From Croceibacterium_A sp035626815 (lineage in GTDB: Bacteria > Pseudomonadota > Alphaproteobacteria > Sphingomonadales > Sphingomonadaceae), in assembly GCA_035626815.1 (NCBI GenBank), contig DASPMY010000057.1, positions 1-64,000 on the forward strand: DNA of 64,000 nt. Reading direction: 5' to 3'. The translations under genes and the position numbers were made by a program. This document shows positions 52,049 through 62,360 of this stretch, piece by piece (the stretch's first letter is position 1; the number at the start of each line of letters is the position of its first letter). Under the pieces are notes generated by a model. That model was given only the letters and a program-made list of their open reading frames with translations, did not search any database and was not told the origin of the DNA.

Positions 52049-52834
52049 TCAGAACGCCGGTTCGTAGCCCGGGGGCAGCGCGTCGCCGTCGTCTCCGCCG
52101 ACCGGGCCGGTCGGGCCGTGGATGCCGCACTCGGTCTTGTCCCAGCCGCGCCAGCGGCCCGCGCGCGGATCCTCGCCGGGGGCGACGGTGCTGGTGCACG
52201 GCTGGCAGCCGACCGAGAGATAGCCTTGCGCCTCGAGCGGGTGGCGCGGCAGATCGTGCTCGGCGAAATAGGCCTCGAGATCGTCCTTGGTCCAGTCGCC
52301 GAGCGGGTTGATCTTGAGCCGGCCGTCCTCGATCTCGAACCGCGGCAGGTTCTGCCGGGTCATCGACTGGAACGCCTTGCGGCCGCTGATCCACGCATCG
52401 AGGCCCTGCTTGGCGCGGCGGAGCGGCTCGACCTTGCGGATCTCGCAGCAGCCGTCGGGGTCCCACGACCACCTGAGGCCGTTCTCGTCCTTCGCCGCCA
52501 GCACCGCCGGATCGGGCCGGACGACCGAGGAATTGACCAGACCGAAGCGCTCGGTGAGCGCGTCGCGGTAGTCGAGCGTCTCCTGGAACATCTTCAGGGT
52601 ATCGACGAACACCACCGGGACCGTCGGGTCGGCCTGCGCGACGAGATGCAGCAGCACCGCGCTTTCGGTGCCGAACGACGACACCACGGCGACGCGCCCG
52701 AGGCTGCCTTCCGCGAACAGCTCGCGCAGCATGGCGCCTGCATCGACGCCGGCGAAGCGGGCGTTGAGCGCGTCGGCGTCGGCTTGCGTGAAGCTCGGAC
52801 CGGTGTCGATGATGTCTACCGCGCGGCTAGCCAT
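52049..52834 (-). CDS. cysH: Assimilatory adenylylsulfate (APS) reductase
   Basis: 261 residues from ATG 52834; an in-frame start at 52903 would lie within the upstream gene. SSFGTESAVLLHLVA is the PAPS/APS-reductase P-loop. The four 4Fe-4S cysteines are present as GCCEIRK and GCQPCTS, which marks the APS-using, plant/bacterial-type enzyme rather than the cluster-free PAPS reductase. ECGIHG near the C-terminus carries the catalytic cysteine. It forms sulfite for CysI. It starts inside the end of the DUF934 gene. Confidence 0.95.
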   Translation of the reverse strand: MASRAVDIIDTGPSFTQADADALNARFAGVDAGAMLRELFAEGSLGRVAVVSSFGTESAVLLHLVAQADPTVPVVFVDTLKMFQETLDYRDALTERFGLVNSSVVRPDPAVLAAKDENGLRWSWDPDGCCEIRKVEPLRRAKQGLDAWISGRKAFQSMTRQNLPRFEIEDGRLKINPLGDWTKDDLEAYFAEHDLPRHPLEAQGYLSVGCQPCTSTVAPGEDPRAGRWRGWDKTECGIHGPTGPVGGDDGDALPPGYEPAF

Positions 52835-53301
52835 TCGTCTGAAATTCCGGATGGCGCAGGCGCCAGATGGGCACCGCCGGATCGGCGGCGTCCTGATAGA
52901 CATAGGGATAACGGGTCAACGCCGCCTGAACGTCCTCGTGATTGAAGGCGACGTCAGGCGCGAAGCTGTCGAAGCCGCACCGGCGCATGAAGAACACGAG
53001 GTCGACCAGCACGTCGCCGGTGGCCTTGATCTCGCCGGTGTAGCCCATCTCGCGCAGGACGCGCGCGCTCGAGAAGCCGCGGCCATCGCGGAACTTCGGG
53101 AAGTCGACTTCGATCAGGCGAATGCGGTCCAGCGCCGGCGCCAGGCGGCGCACGTCGTCGCCCGCCTCGACCCGCACCGAGCAGGCGTCGGGCTGGTCGA
53201 GGAACGCATCGAGGCTGACCGCGGGCTCGTCGGGCACGGGATCGTCGCGGAACCTCAGCGTCGCCGCCTCGCTCGCCGCCTGCGGGATCGGATTGCCGCT
53301 G

Positions 53302-53309
<8 letters not shown>
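52827..53309 (-). CDS. DUF934 family protein of the sulfur assimilation operon
   Basis: 160 residues from ATG 53309, which overlaps the cysI end by 8 bases; it overlaps cysH by 8 bases at the other end. The sequence LDRIRLIEVDFPKFRDGRGFSSARVLREMGYTGEIKATGDVLVDLVFFMRRCGFDSF is typical of DUF934, a small protein nearly always encoded with cysI and cysH in alphaproteobacteria. The function is unproven; an accessory role for sulfite reductase is often suggested. No metal-binding motif is seen. Confidence 0.92.
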
Positions 53310-54936
<1,627 letters not shown>

Positions 54937-54952
54937 TCTAACTTCCCGGTGC

Positions 54953-55078
54953 GTCGAGACGCCGCTTCGACGAGCTCGGCGGCTCCTCAGCATGAGCGGA
55001 GTATTTCAAAGGCCCGCTCATCCTGCGGAGGGACTGAGCGAAGCCCGGAGGGCGAAGTCGAAGGCCCGTCTCGAAGGA
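54953..55078. repeat. Interspersed palindromic repeat, copy B (within the sulfur operon)
   Basis: Left arm GTCGAGACG (54953-54961) and right arm CGTCTCGAAGGA (55067-55078) match copy A at 33924-34067. The inner stem pairs 54983-54999 with 55014-55030 with two mismatches around a 14-base loop. It fills the gap between the DUF2849 stop (55081) and the cysI start (54936) and has no credible coding frame. Confidence 0.85.
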
Positions 55079-55080
55079 CA

Positions 55081-55383
55081 TCATATCACCCATGTCCCGG
55101 CCTCCGGGTCGGCGGGCTTGAGCGTCAGGTCGGGACGCACGGTCGGGCCGTAGGCGCGCACGCGGTCCTTGATGTGCGCCGGGCGCACGCCGCGGCCCGA
55201 GGGATCGGGCTCGGCGTCGATCGCGTAGCCGCCGTTGACGCGGCAGGCGGCGTCCTCGCGAGCAAGGATGGCGTCGGCCTGGTCGCCGACGTCGGCCGCG
55301 TCCTCGACGTGGAGCGACCAGCCCTGGCCGTCCCACCACACGACCCGGCCGTTCTTGAGATCGTTGCCGGTGAGAATTTTCAT
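55081..55383 (-). CDS. DUF2849 family protein
   Basis: 100 residues from ATG 55383, overlapping the cobA stop by 4 bases. MKILTGNDLKNGRVVWWDGQGWSLHVEDA and YAIDAEPDPSGRGVRPAHIKDRVRAYGPTVRPDL are typical of DUF2849, a family encoded between sirohaem synthesis and sulfite reductase genes in alphaproteobacteria. No catalytic motif is visible. A role in delivering electrons or cofactor to CysI is possible but unproven. Confidence 0.92.
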   Translation of the reverse strand: MKILTGNDLKNGRVVWWDGQGWSLHVEDAADVGDQADAILAREDAACRVNGGYAIDAEPDPSGRGVRPAHIKDRVRAYGPTVRPDLTLKPADPEAGTWVI

Positions 55384-56138
55384 GCGTGCGCCTCCAGCGC
55401 GAACGTCTCGAGAGCGGCGTCGTCGCGCGCGGTGACATCGCCGATGACGATCAGGGCCGGGCTCTTCACGCGCTCGCGCTGGACGAGGTCGGCCAGGGCG
55501 GCGAGCGGCCCGCGCAGCACGCGCATGTTCGCGCGCGCCGCATTCTCGACCACCGCCAGCGGCACGTCGGGCGCGAGCCCGTCGGCCATCAGCTTCTCGG
55601 CGATCTGCGCGGCAGTCTTGACGCCCATGTAGATAACCAGCGTGCGGCCCTTGCCGGCAAGGCCGGCCCAGTCCTGCTCGGTCAGCCCCTTGCACTGCCC
55701 GGCGACGAAGCTGACGATGCTTGCCGCCTCGCGATGGGTCAGCGGAATCTGCGCCGCCGCCGCCGCGCCGAGCGCCGAGGTGACCCCGGGCACGACCTCG
55801 ATCGGCACGCCGGCGGCGCGGCACGCCTCGGCTTCCTCGCCGCCCCGGCCGAACACGAACGGATCGCCGCCCTTGAGCCGCACCACGTCGCGCCCGGCGA
55901 GCGCTTCGCGCACCAGCAGGGCGTTGATCTCGCGCTGCGGCACAGTGTGGCGCGCCCGGCTCTTGGCGACCGAAATCAGCTCCGCCGCGGGATGCGCGAG
56001 GGCCAGCACGGCCGGATCGACCAGCCCGTCGTGCACGACCAGCTCCGCCGCGCCGAGCAGCCGCGCGGCGCGCAGCGTCATCAGGTCCGGATCGCCCGGT
56101 CCCGCGCCGACGAGGTAAACTGTGCCCACTTTGGTCAT
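55380..56138 (-). CDS. cobA: Uroporphyrinogen-III C-methyltransferase
   Basis: 252 residues. A SAM-dependent methyltransferase making precorrin-2 for sirohaem, the cofactor of CysI. VYLVGAGPGDPDLMTLRAARLL is the N-terminal SUMT signature, VVRLKGGDPFVFGRGGEEAEACRAAGV the central one, and GVTSALGAAAAAQIPLTHR the third. The CysG dehydrogenase/ferrochelatase part is not fused, so those steps are elsewhere. It is first in the sulfur operon. Confidence 0.95.
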   Translation of the reverse strand: MTKVGTVYLVGAGPGDPDLMTLRAARLLGAAELVVHDGLVDPAVLALAHPAAELISVAKSRARHTVPQREINALLVREALAGRDVVRLKGGDPFVFGRGGEEAEACRAAGVPIEVVPGVTSALGAAAAAQIPLTHREAASIVSFVAGQCKGLTEQDWAGLAGKGRTLVIYMGVKTAAQIAEKLMADGLAPDVPLAVVENAARANMRVLRGPLAALADLVQRERVKSPALIVIGDVTARDDAALETFALEAHA

Positions 56139-56206
56139 CGGGCGCAGATGGCGGCAGGGGCTCTGAACCGCCAGCGAGAATGCGTTGGACGCTCGCTAGG
56201 CCAGCT

Positions 56207-57169
56207 TTAGCCCGTTTTCCCGGTCGCGGCGTCGTAGCGACGGACGGCGGCGAGCAGCTCCTGCAGCGCGGGCGTGTCCTTGAGGTAAAGATTGCGCTCG
56301 GCGGGGTCCGGCAGCTTGATGCCGTGCTCGGTGAACCGCTGCCAGACGCCCTTGAGCACGTCGGAGCGGACGCTGGCGAGGCCTTCCTCGGGGTCCTGGA
56401 TCCAGAAGCGGATCTCGAACGCCACGCCGGCCTCGGCGAACTCGGTGATCCACACCGCCGCGGGCCGGGTGCGCAGCACGCGCGGGCAGGCGAGCGCCGC
56501 CTCGAGCATGAGCTGCTCGGCCAGCTCGAGGTCCGAGGTCGGCGCGACGATCACCGGCACCTTGATGCGCACGTCCTTGGAGCTGTACGACCAGTTCTCG
56601 ACCTGATTGATCATCAGGTTCTCGTTCGGGATCAGGTATTCCTTCTTGTCGCGCGTGGTCACCGAGACCGCGCGAATGCCGATCTTCTTGACCTGGCCGA
56701 CGGTGTTGCTGATGCCGTCGTTGACCGCGATCACGTCGCCCGGCTTGATCGACTTGTCCATCAGCAGGATGATCCCGGCGAGCAGGTTGCCGAAGGTCTT
56801 CTGCAAGCCAAAGCCGAGCGCGAGGCCGAACGCGCCCGAGAACACCGCCAGCGCGGTCAGGTCGATGCCGATGATGTCGATCGCCAGCAGGAAGGTGGCG
56901 ACCCAGATCGCGATCGAGATCAGCTTCTGCGCCAGCAATCGCTGCCCGGGGTCGAGCGTGGTCATCCGCCCGAGCACCCAGCAGGCGGCGCGGATGGACA
57001 GCCGCGCGAGCACCAGCGCGAGGACGATGACGACCAGCGCGACGAGCACGGTCCACAGCGAGATGCGCGTGTCCGCTACGGTGAAGCCCCACTTGTCGAG
57101 CGTGGCGATGACGATCCACAGGTCGCTGCCCCGGTCGACGTTGTGGAGGATGTCGGCCGCCTGGCTCAC
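56207..57169 (-). CDS. Small-conductance mechanosensitive channel, MscS family
   Basis: 320 residues. Three N-terminal hydrophobic helices cover about residues 40-130. The pore helix and following beta domain start at FSGAFGLALGFGLQKTFGNLLAGIILLMDKSIKPGDVI, a strong MscS signature with alternating Gly/Ala. The C-terminal part (VRIKVPVIVAPTSDLELAEQLMLEAALA and FEIRFWIQDPEEGL) matches the cytosolic cage. It releases solutes under osmotic downshock. It lies after metC, overlapping its stop region by 4 bases. Confidence 0.93.
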   Translation of the reverse strand: MSQAADILHNVDRGSDLWIVIATLDKWGFTVADTRISLWTVLVALVVIVLALVLARLSIRAACWVLGRMTTLDPGQRLLAQKLISIAIWVATFLLAIDIIGIDLTALAVFSGAFGLALGFGLQKTFGNLLAGIILLMDKSIKPGDVIAVNDGISNTVGQVKKIGIRAVSVTTRDKKEYLIPNENLMINQVENWSYSSKDVRIKVPVIVAPTSDLELAEQLMLEAALACPRVLRTRPAAVWITEFAEAGVAFEIRFWIQDPEEGLASVRSDVLKGVWQRFTEHGIKLPDPAERNLYLKDTPALQELLAAVRRYDAATGKTG

Positions 57170-58368
57170 GCCGCCTCCATCGCCGCAAAGCCGCGTTCGA
57201 GATCGCCCATCAGGTCTCCTGCGTCTTCGAGCCCTATCGACAATCTAATCCCGAGGCGGTCCTCAGGGTTCCAGCCGGCGGGTGGCCATGCGGTCGCGCT
57301 GCGAGCGCGGCCGGGATCGAACGGGATCACCAGGCTCTCGTAGCCGCCCCACGAATAGCCGATGCCGAACAGCTCGAGCGCATCGATGAACCGGGCCCGT
57401 GCGGCCGGGTCGCGGCCGGCGAGGACGAAGCTGAACAGACCGCAGCCGCCGGTGAAGTCGCGCCGCCACAGCGCGTGGCCCGGCGCTCCGGGCAGTAGCG
57501 GACACAGCACGTGCGTTACTTCCGGGCGGCCGGCGAGCCACTCGGCGATGGTGAGCGCGCTCGCCGCTTCGCGCTCGAGCCGCACGCCGAGCGTACGCAA
57601 GCCGCGCAAGGCGAGCGAGGCGTCGTCGGGCGAGACGACCTGGCCGAGCGCCTGCGATTTCACCCGGATGCGCCGGTACAGCGCCTCGCCGGCCGCCACC
57701 GAGCCCATCATCAAGTCCGAATGACCGCCGACGTGCTTGGTCAGGCTCATGATGCTCGCGTCGCAGCCGCGCTCGAGCGCGGGGAACCCGAGCGGGCTCG
57801 CCCAGGTATTGTCGAGCAGGCTGACCGCGCCGTTGTCGCGCGTGATCGCGGCGAGCGCGGGGAGGTCGGCCACCTCCATCGACAGGCTGCCGGGGCTTTC
57901 GAGCAGCACCGCCTTGGTGCGCCCGTCGAAGAGGGTGGCGAAACCGTCGACGTCGAGCGGGTCGAAGAAGCGCGTCTCGATCCCCAGCGGGGCGAGCAGG
58001 GTCTTCGCCATCGCGCGGCTCGGCTCGTAGGCGTTGTCGGTCATCAGCAGCGCGTCGCCGCTTTCGAGCACGCCGAGCAAGGCGCCGGCGATCGCCGCCA
58101 CGCCGCTCGGATAGAGCAGCGTGCCGTGCGCGCCTGGCTCGAGCGCGGTCAGCGCCTCCGCCAGTGCCCACTGCGTCGGCGAGCCGCGCCGGCCGTAGTA
58201 GAATTGCCCGTCCGCGTTGGGCCGTCCCTTCGCCAGGTCGGCGCTGTCGGCGTAGAGATGCGTGCTGCCGCGCCACACCGGCGGATTGACCACCGAGCCG
58301 GTCCACTCCCGGCGCCGGCCGCCTTCGACGAGGCGCGTCGCGGGCTTGCGCGGCTCATCCTTGCTCAC
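57166..58368 (-). CDS. metC: Cystathionine beta-lyase
   Basis: 400 residues from GTG 58368, whose GTGA overlaps the sseA stop. A PLP enzyme of the Cys/Met metabolism family. The PLP lysine is in SLTKHVGGHSDLMMG, YGRRGSPTQWALAEAL is the N-terminal substrate loop, and LDNTWASPLGF binds PLP. It cleaves cystathionine to homocysteine on the way to methionine. The family includes gamma-synthases, but the loop residues fit MetC. It forms a unit with sseA and the MscS gene. Confidence 0.92.
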   Translation of the reverse strand: MSKDEPRKPATRLVEGGRRREWTGSVVNPPVWRGSTHLYADSADLAKGRPNADGQFYYGRRGSPTQWALAEALTALEPGAHGTLLYPSGVAAIAGALLGVLESGDALLMTDNAYEPSRAMAKTLLAPLGIETRFFDPLDVDGFATLFDGRTKAVLLESPGSLSMEVADLPALAAITRDNGAVSLLDNTWASPLGFPALERGCDASIMSLTKHVGGHSDLMMGSVAAGEALYRRIRVKSQALGQVVSPDDASLALRGLRTLGVRLEREAASALTIAEWLAGRPEVTHVLCPLLPGAPGHALWRRDFTGGCGLFSFVLAGRDPAARARFIDALELFGIGYSWGGYESLVIPFDPGRARSATAWPPAGWNPEDRLGIRLSIGLEDAGDLMGDLERGFAAMEAA

Positions 58369-59210
58369 GCGGCCGATCCCGTGGCCTTGGGCGTCGCCGG
58401 ATCGGCCCCCCATTCGCTCCAGCTGCCGTCGTAAAGCGCGGTGTCGTGCTTGCCGAGCCGGTGCATCGCGAACAGCAGCACCGCGGCGGTGACGCCGCTG
58501 CCGCACGTGGTGACGACCCGCCGGTCGAGATCGATCCCCGCCCCGGCGAAGGCCGCGCGCAGGCCCGCCGGGTCCTTGAACGTGCCGTCAGCGTTGAGAA
58601 CCTCGCCGAACGGCAAGTTGCGCGAGCCGGGGATGTGCCCGCTCGGCATGCCGGGCCGAATCTCGGGCTCGGCGCCGGTAAACCGCCCGGCGCCGCGCGC
58701 ATCGAGCACTTGCTCGGCGGCGGACTCGAGGTTGGCGAGCATGTCCGCCTTGCTGCGAACCGTGCCGGGGCCCGATGCCGGGGTGACGGCGCTCTGGCCG
58801 CCGCGCGAGGGCCCGCCCTCGCACTCGCGGCTTTCCGTCCGCCACTTGCCGAGGCCGCCGTCGAGAATGGCCACCTCGCGCTGGCCGTGCATGCGGAAAA
58901 TGAACCACGCCCGCGCCGAGGTCTTCACGGCGCTGTCGTCGTAGATGACGACCCGGTCGCCCTCGGTGAGGCCGATCTCGGCCATGCGCGCGGCGAACTG
59001 GTCCGCGGTCGGCAGGGCGGCGGGCACCGGGCTGGCGAAGTCCTTGAGCGTGTCGAGGTCGATGAAGCGCGCGCCGGGGATATGGGCAGCTTCGAATTCG
59101 GCCCGCGCGTCGCGCCCCGCGTCGGGCAGGTGCGCCGAGGCATCGACCACGACCAGCCCGGGCGCGCCGAGCCGCTCCGCCAGCCACTGCGTGGAGACGA
59201 GGTCGTCCAT
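58365..59210 (-). CDS. sseA: 3-mercaptopyruvate / thiosulfate sulfurtransferase
   Basis: 281 residues with two rhodanese domains. The N-terminal one (VSTQWLAERLGAPGLVVVDAS) is inactive. The C-terminal one holds the catalytic loop TTCGSGVTA, where CGSGVT is the mercaptopyruvate-sulfurtransferase pattern. It transfers sulfane sulfur from mercaptopyruvate to thiols or cyanide. It is 4 bases into metC and 31 bases after the Pro-rich membrane protein gene, so it may belong to the same operon. Confidence 0.93.
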   Translation of the reverse strand: MDDLVSTQWLAERLGAPGLVVVDASAHLPDAGRDARAEFEAAHIPGARFIDLDTLKDFASPVPAALPTADQFAARMAEIGLTEGDRVVIYDDSAVKTSARAWFIFRMHGQREVAILDGGLGKWRTESRECEGGPSRGGQSAVTPASGPGTVRSKADMLANLESAAEQVLDARGAGRFTGAEPEIRPGMPSGHIPGSRNLPFGEVLNADGTFKDPAGLRAAFAGAGIDLDRRVVTTCGSGVTAAVLLFAMHRLGKHDTALYDGSWSEWGADPATPKATGSAA

Positions 59211-59241
59211 GCGCCTCGGGTTAGCCTCTCGGGCAACAAAC

Positions 59242-60366
59242 TCAAGCGAAGGCGTGCTGCGCCAGCTTGGGATAGACCCGCGGCCCCTGGTCGAGACGGA
59301 ACGGCTGCAGCGCCGAGCCGGCGCCCGGCTGGCCGACAGCGAAAGTGCGGACCACCGGCCGGGCGCCGTCGGCTTCGACCCGGAACCGCGCCAGCGGCAG
59401 CAGCAGCGCGGCGTTGCCCTGGCGGATCGGCACGATCTGCGAGAACGGCACGCGGAACTCGCCCTCGACCACGCGGCTCTCGCCCGGCTCGAGCCGCTCG
59501 ATGCGCTGCGCCGGGGCGCCGCTGCCCGGCCCCGAGAGCTGCTCCTCGCGGGTCATCGAGGCATGCGCGGCAATCATGTCGGCGCCGATGGCGAGGCCGG
59601 TCAGCGGCGCGGTGCCGCGGTTGGCGACCTGCAGGCGGTAGGCGAGCGTCGCGTTGATCAGCGTCAGGCTGAGGCGCAGCGGCTCGAGCGAGACCTGCAA
59701 CGGCTCGCCCGGCATGGCCGCGGGGGGCTCGTCGGGGGACGGCTGAACCGGAGCGCGCGCCAGCCGCGGGCGCTCGATGCGCGGCACGGCGAGCGCGCCG
59801 CGGCGCTGCCGGCGGCGCCACACGGTCCACGCGGTCCCTCCGGCGCCCGCGGCGCCGAGAAGCACGGCGAGCAGCCACGGCCAGGTGGAGCCGCCATCGT
59901 CGGCCGGCTGCAGCGCGTCCACGGCGGCGGGAGCCGCAGGGGGCGTCTGCGATGCGCTCGACGGTATCCCGAGGCCCTCGACCGGGTTCGGCTCGGGCGC
60001 CGCCGTGTCCGCCACCGGAGCCGACGGCGTGGCTGCAGGGAGCGTCGCCGGCCGCGAAGCGGGTGTTCTCCGCCCATCCGCTTGCGGCGCCGAGGTCGCC
60101 GACGGCAGGACGACGCGCGGCGGGGTGACCGTCGGCGCGGGCGCGGGGCGGCTGGCGGCCGGTGTCGGGGTGGGGGTGGGCGCAGGAGCGGCGGCCGGCC
60201 GTCGCGATTCCGGAACGTCGGGCGCGACCGGGCCCTGCTGGTCGGGCGCCGGCTGGGTCTGCGAGGGGTCCGGCGGCAGGCGGAAATCGCGCACCGAGGC
60301 GGCCGCCGGTGCGGCGGGCGCAGCCAGCACGAGCGCGGCAGCGAGGGCGAGGCGGGTCGGACGCAT
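59242..60366 (-). CDS. Pro-rich single-pass membrane protein, unknown function
   Basis: 374 residues from ATG 60366; ATG 60384 is also possible and adds MSSATQ. Neither has a clear ribosome site. A signal peptide covers about residues 1-25 (LALAAALVLAAPAAPAAA). Residues 30-150 are Pro/Thr/Ala-rich and disordered. One transmembrane helix follows (WPWLLAVLLGAAGAGGTAWTV), then a basic stretch and a C-terminal domain of about 150 residues with beta-sandwich-like strands (LQVANRGTAPLTGLAIGADM, RVVEGEFRVPFSQIVPIRQG). The domain would be cytosolic. I recognise no family. It is divergent from queF. Confidence 0.75.
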   Translation of the reverse strand: MRPTRLALAAALVLAAPAAPAAASVRDFRLPPDPSQTQPAPDQQGPVAPDVPESRRPAAAPAPTPTPTPAASRPAPAPTVTPPRVVLPSATSAPQADGRRTPASRPATLPAATPSAPVADTAAPEPNPVEGLGIPSSASQTPPAAPAAVDALQPADDGGSTWPWLLAVLLGAAGAGGTAWTVWRRRQRRGALAVPRIERPRLARAPVQPSPDEPPAAMPGEPLQVSLEPLRLSLTLINATLAYRLQVANRGTAPLTGLAIGADMIAAHASMTREEQLSGPGSGAPAQRIERLEPGESRVVEGEFRVPFSQIVPIRQGNAALLLPLARFRVEADGARPVVRTFAVGQPGAGSALQPFRLDQGPRVYPKLAQHAFA

Positions 60367-60471
60367 CTGGGTCGCGGAGGACATGGCGGGACGCGCTGAA
60401 TAGGCTCTGAATTGCCCCGCGCAAAGCGCCACCTTGTGCCCCGCCGCCGATCGCGGCAAGAGCGGCGCGCG

Positions 60472-60921
60472 ATGGACACACCCCGGCATCTCGGCCGCCC
60501 GAGCACGCTGCCTACCTCGCCCGAGGCGGCAACGCTCGACTACGTGCCCAATCCGCGCTCCGGCGCGCTTTACCTGGTGCGCTTCGCCGCGCCCGAGTTC
60601 ACCTCGCTGTGCCCGGTCACCGGCCAGCCCGATTTCGCGCATCTGGTGATCGACTACGCGCCCGCCGAGACGATCGTCGAATCGAAGAGCCTGAAGCTGT
60701 TCCTCGCCTCGTTCCGCAACCATGGCGGGTTCCACGAGGACGTCACCGTCGGCATCGGCCAGCGCCTGGTCGAGGAAATGCGCCCGCACTGGCTGCGCAT
60801 CGGTGGCTACTGGTACCCGCGCGGCGGGATCCCGATCGACGTGTTCTGGCAGAGCGGTCGGCCGCCGGAGGGTCTGTGGCTGCCCGATCAAGGCGCCGCG
60901 CCTTACCGCGGGCGGGGATGA
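60472..60921 (+). CDS. queF: NADPH-dependent 7-cyano-7-deazaguanine reductase (preQ1 synthase)
   Basis: 149 residues, unimodular type, from ATG 60472. SLCPVTGQPDF contains the catalytic cysteine (thioimide intermediate). ESKSLKLFLASFRNHGGFHED is the QueF NADPH-binding motif and supplies the active-site Glu and His. It reduces preQ0 to preQ1 for queuosine in tRNA. Other queuosine genes are not in the window. Confidence 0.95.
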   Translation: MDTPRHLGRPSTLPTSPEAATLDYVPNPRSGALYLVRFAAPEFTSLCPVTGQPDFAHLVIDYAPAETIVESKSLKLFLASFRNHGGFHEDVTVGIGQRLVEEMRPHWLRIGGYWYPRGGIPIDVFWQSGRPPEGLWLPDQGAAPYRGRG

Positions 60922-60993
60922 GCGGGTTGCTAGGCGAACCGCTGTTCGACTAGGGAGCCCCGACCGAGCAAACCGAGGGTCTGGGGAACACGC

Positions 60994-62295
60994 ATGCGCA
61001 TAGTGATGATCGGCACCGGCTATGTCGGCCTGGTCTCGGGCGCGTGCTTTTCCGATTTCGGGCATCACGTCTGCTGCGTCGACAAGGACGAAGCCAAGGT
61101 CGCCGCGTTGCGCGAAGGTCGGATCCCGATCTTCGAGCCGGGGCTCGACGAGCTGGTGGCGAACAACGTCGCCGCCGGGAGGCTCGAGTTCACGCTCGAC
61201 CTGGCGCAGGCGCTGCCCGACGCCGATGCGGTGTTCATCGCCGTCGGCACGCCGTCGCGGCGCGGCGACGGGCACGCCGACCTGAGCTATGTCCACGCCG
61301 CCGCGCGCGAGATGGCGCCGCATCTGCGACCCGGCACGGTGGTGGTGACCAAGTCGACCGTGCCGGTCGGTACCGGCGACCAGGTCGAGCGGATCATCCG
61401 CGAGGCGCGGCCGGAGCTCGACGTGTCGGTGGCCTCGAACCCCGAGTTCCTGCGCGAGGGCGCGGCGATCGAGGATTTCAAGCGTCCCGACCGGGTGGTC
61501 GTCGGGGTCGACGACGAGCACGCTGCGGTGGTGCTGCACGAGATCTACCGCCCGCTGCTCGGCAACGAGACCCAGCTGGTGGCGATGACCCGCCGCGCCG
61601 CCGAGCTCACCAAGTATGCGGCCAACGCGTTCCTGGCGACCAAGATCAGCTTCATCAACGAGATCGCCGACCTTTGCGAGAAGGTCGGCGCCGACGTGCT
61701 CGACGTTGCCCGCGGCATCGGCCTCGACCGGCGCATCGGCGCGCGCTTCCTCCAGCCGGGCCCCGGCTATGGCGGCTCGTGCTTCCCCAAGGACACGCTG
61801 GCGCTGCTCAAGACCGGGCAGGATTGCGAGGCGCCGCTGCGGATCGTCGAGGCGGTGGTGGCGGTCAACGACCAGCGCAAGCGGCAAATGGGCCGCAAGG
61901 TGGTCAACGCGCTCGGCGGCCAGGGCCACGGCAAGACGGTCGCGCTGCTCGGGCTGACGTTCAAGGCCGACACCGACGACATGCGCGATTCGCCGGCGCT
62001 GGCGATCGTGCGCGCGCTGCAGGACGCCGGGGCCACGGTGCGCGCCTACGACCCCGAAGGGATGGAGCAGGCGGCGCAACTGCTCGACGACGTCACTTAT
62101 TGCGACGACGCCTACCAGGCGATGGAAGGAGCCGACGCGGCGGTGATCGTCACCGAATGGGCGGCGTTCCGCGCGCTCGACTTCGCCCGCGCCGGGAGGC
62201 TGCTCCGCGAGCCCCTGCTGGTTGACTTGCGCAACCTCTACGATCGCGCCGAGGTGGAGCGCCACGGCTTCCGCTACGTCGCCGTGGGGCGGTAG
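60994..62295 (+). CDS. ugd: UDP-glucose 6-dehydrogenase
   Basis: 433 residues from ATG 60994 with GGGGAA upstream. The N-terminal NAD-binding motif is VMIGTGYVGLVSGACFSDFG. NPEFLREGAAIEDF holds the substrate glutamate, and GPGYGGSCFPKDTLAL the catalytic cysteine. AELTKYAANAFLATKISFINEIA carries the conserved Lys and Asn. It oxidises UDP-glucose to UDP-glucuronate for surface polysaccharide or glycolipid synthesis, for example glycosphingolipids in sphingomonads (family knowledge). Confidence 0.96.
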   Translation: MRIVMIGTGYVGLVSGACFSDFGHHVCCVDKDEAKVAALREGRIPIFEPGLDELVANNVAAGRLEFTLDLAQALPDADAVFIAVGTPSRRGDGHADLSYVHAAAREMAPHLRPGTVVVTKSTVPVGTGDQVERIIREARPELDVSVASNPEFLREGAAIEDFKRPDRVVVGVDDEHAAVVLHEIYRPLLGNETQLVAMTRRAAELTKYAANAFLATKISFINEIADLCEKVGADVLDVARGIGLDRRIGARFLQPGPGYGGSCFPKDTLALLKTGQDCEAPLRIVEAVVAVNDQRKRQMGRKVVNALGGQGHGKTVALLGLTFKADTDDMRDSPALAIVRALQDAGATVRAYDPEGMEQAAQLLDDVTYCDDAYQAMEGADAAVIVTEWAAFRALDFARAGRLLREPLLVDLRNLYDRAEVERHGFRYVAVGR

Positions 62296-62360
62296 CGCGG
62301 AACCCGATCGCGCCTGCCCCATTGAACAGGCGCAACCATCTGACGAGCAGGTTCCGAGAC

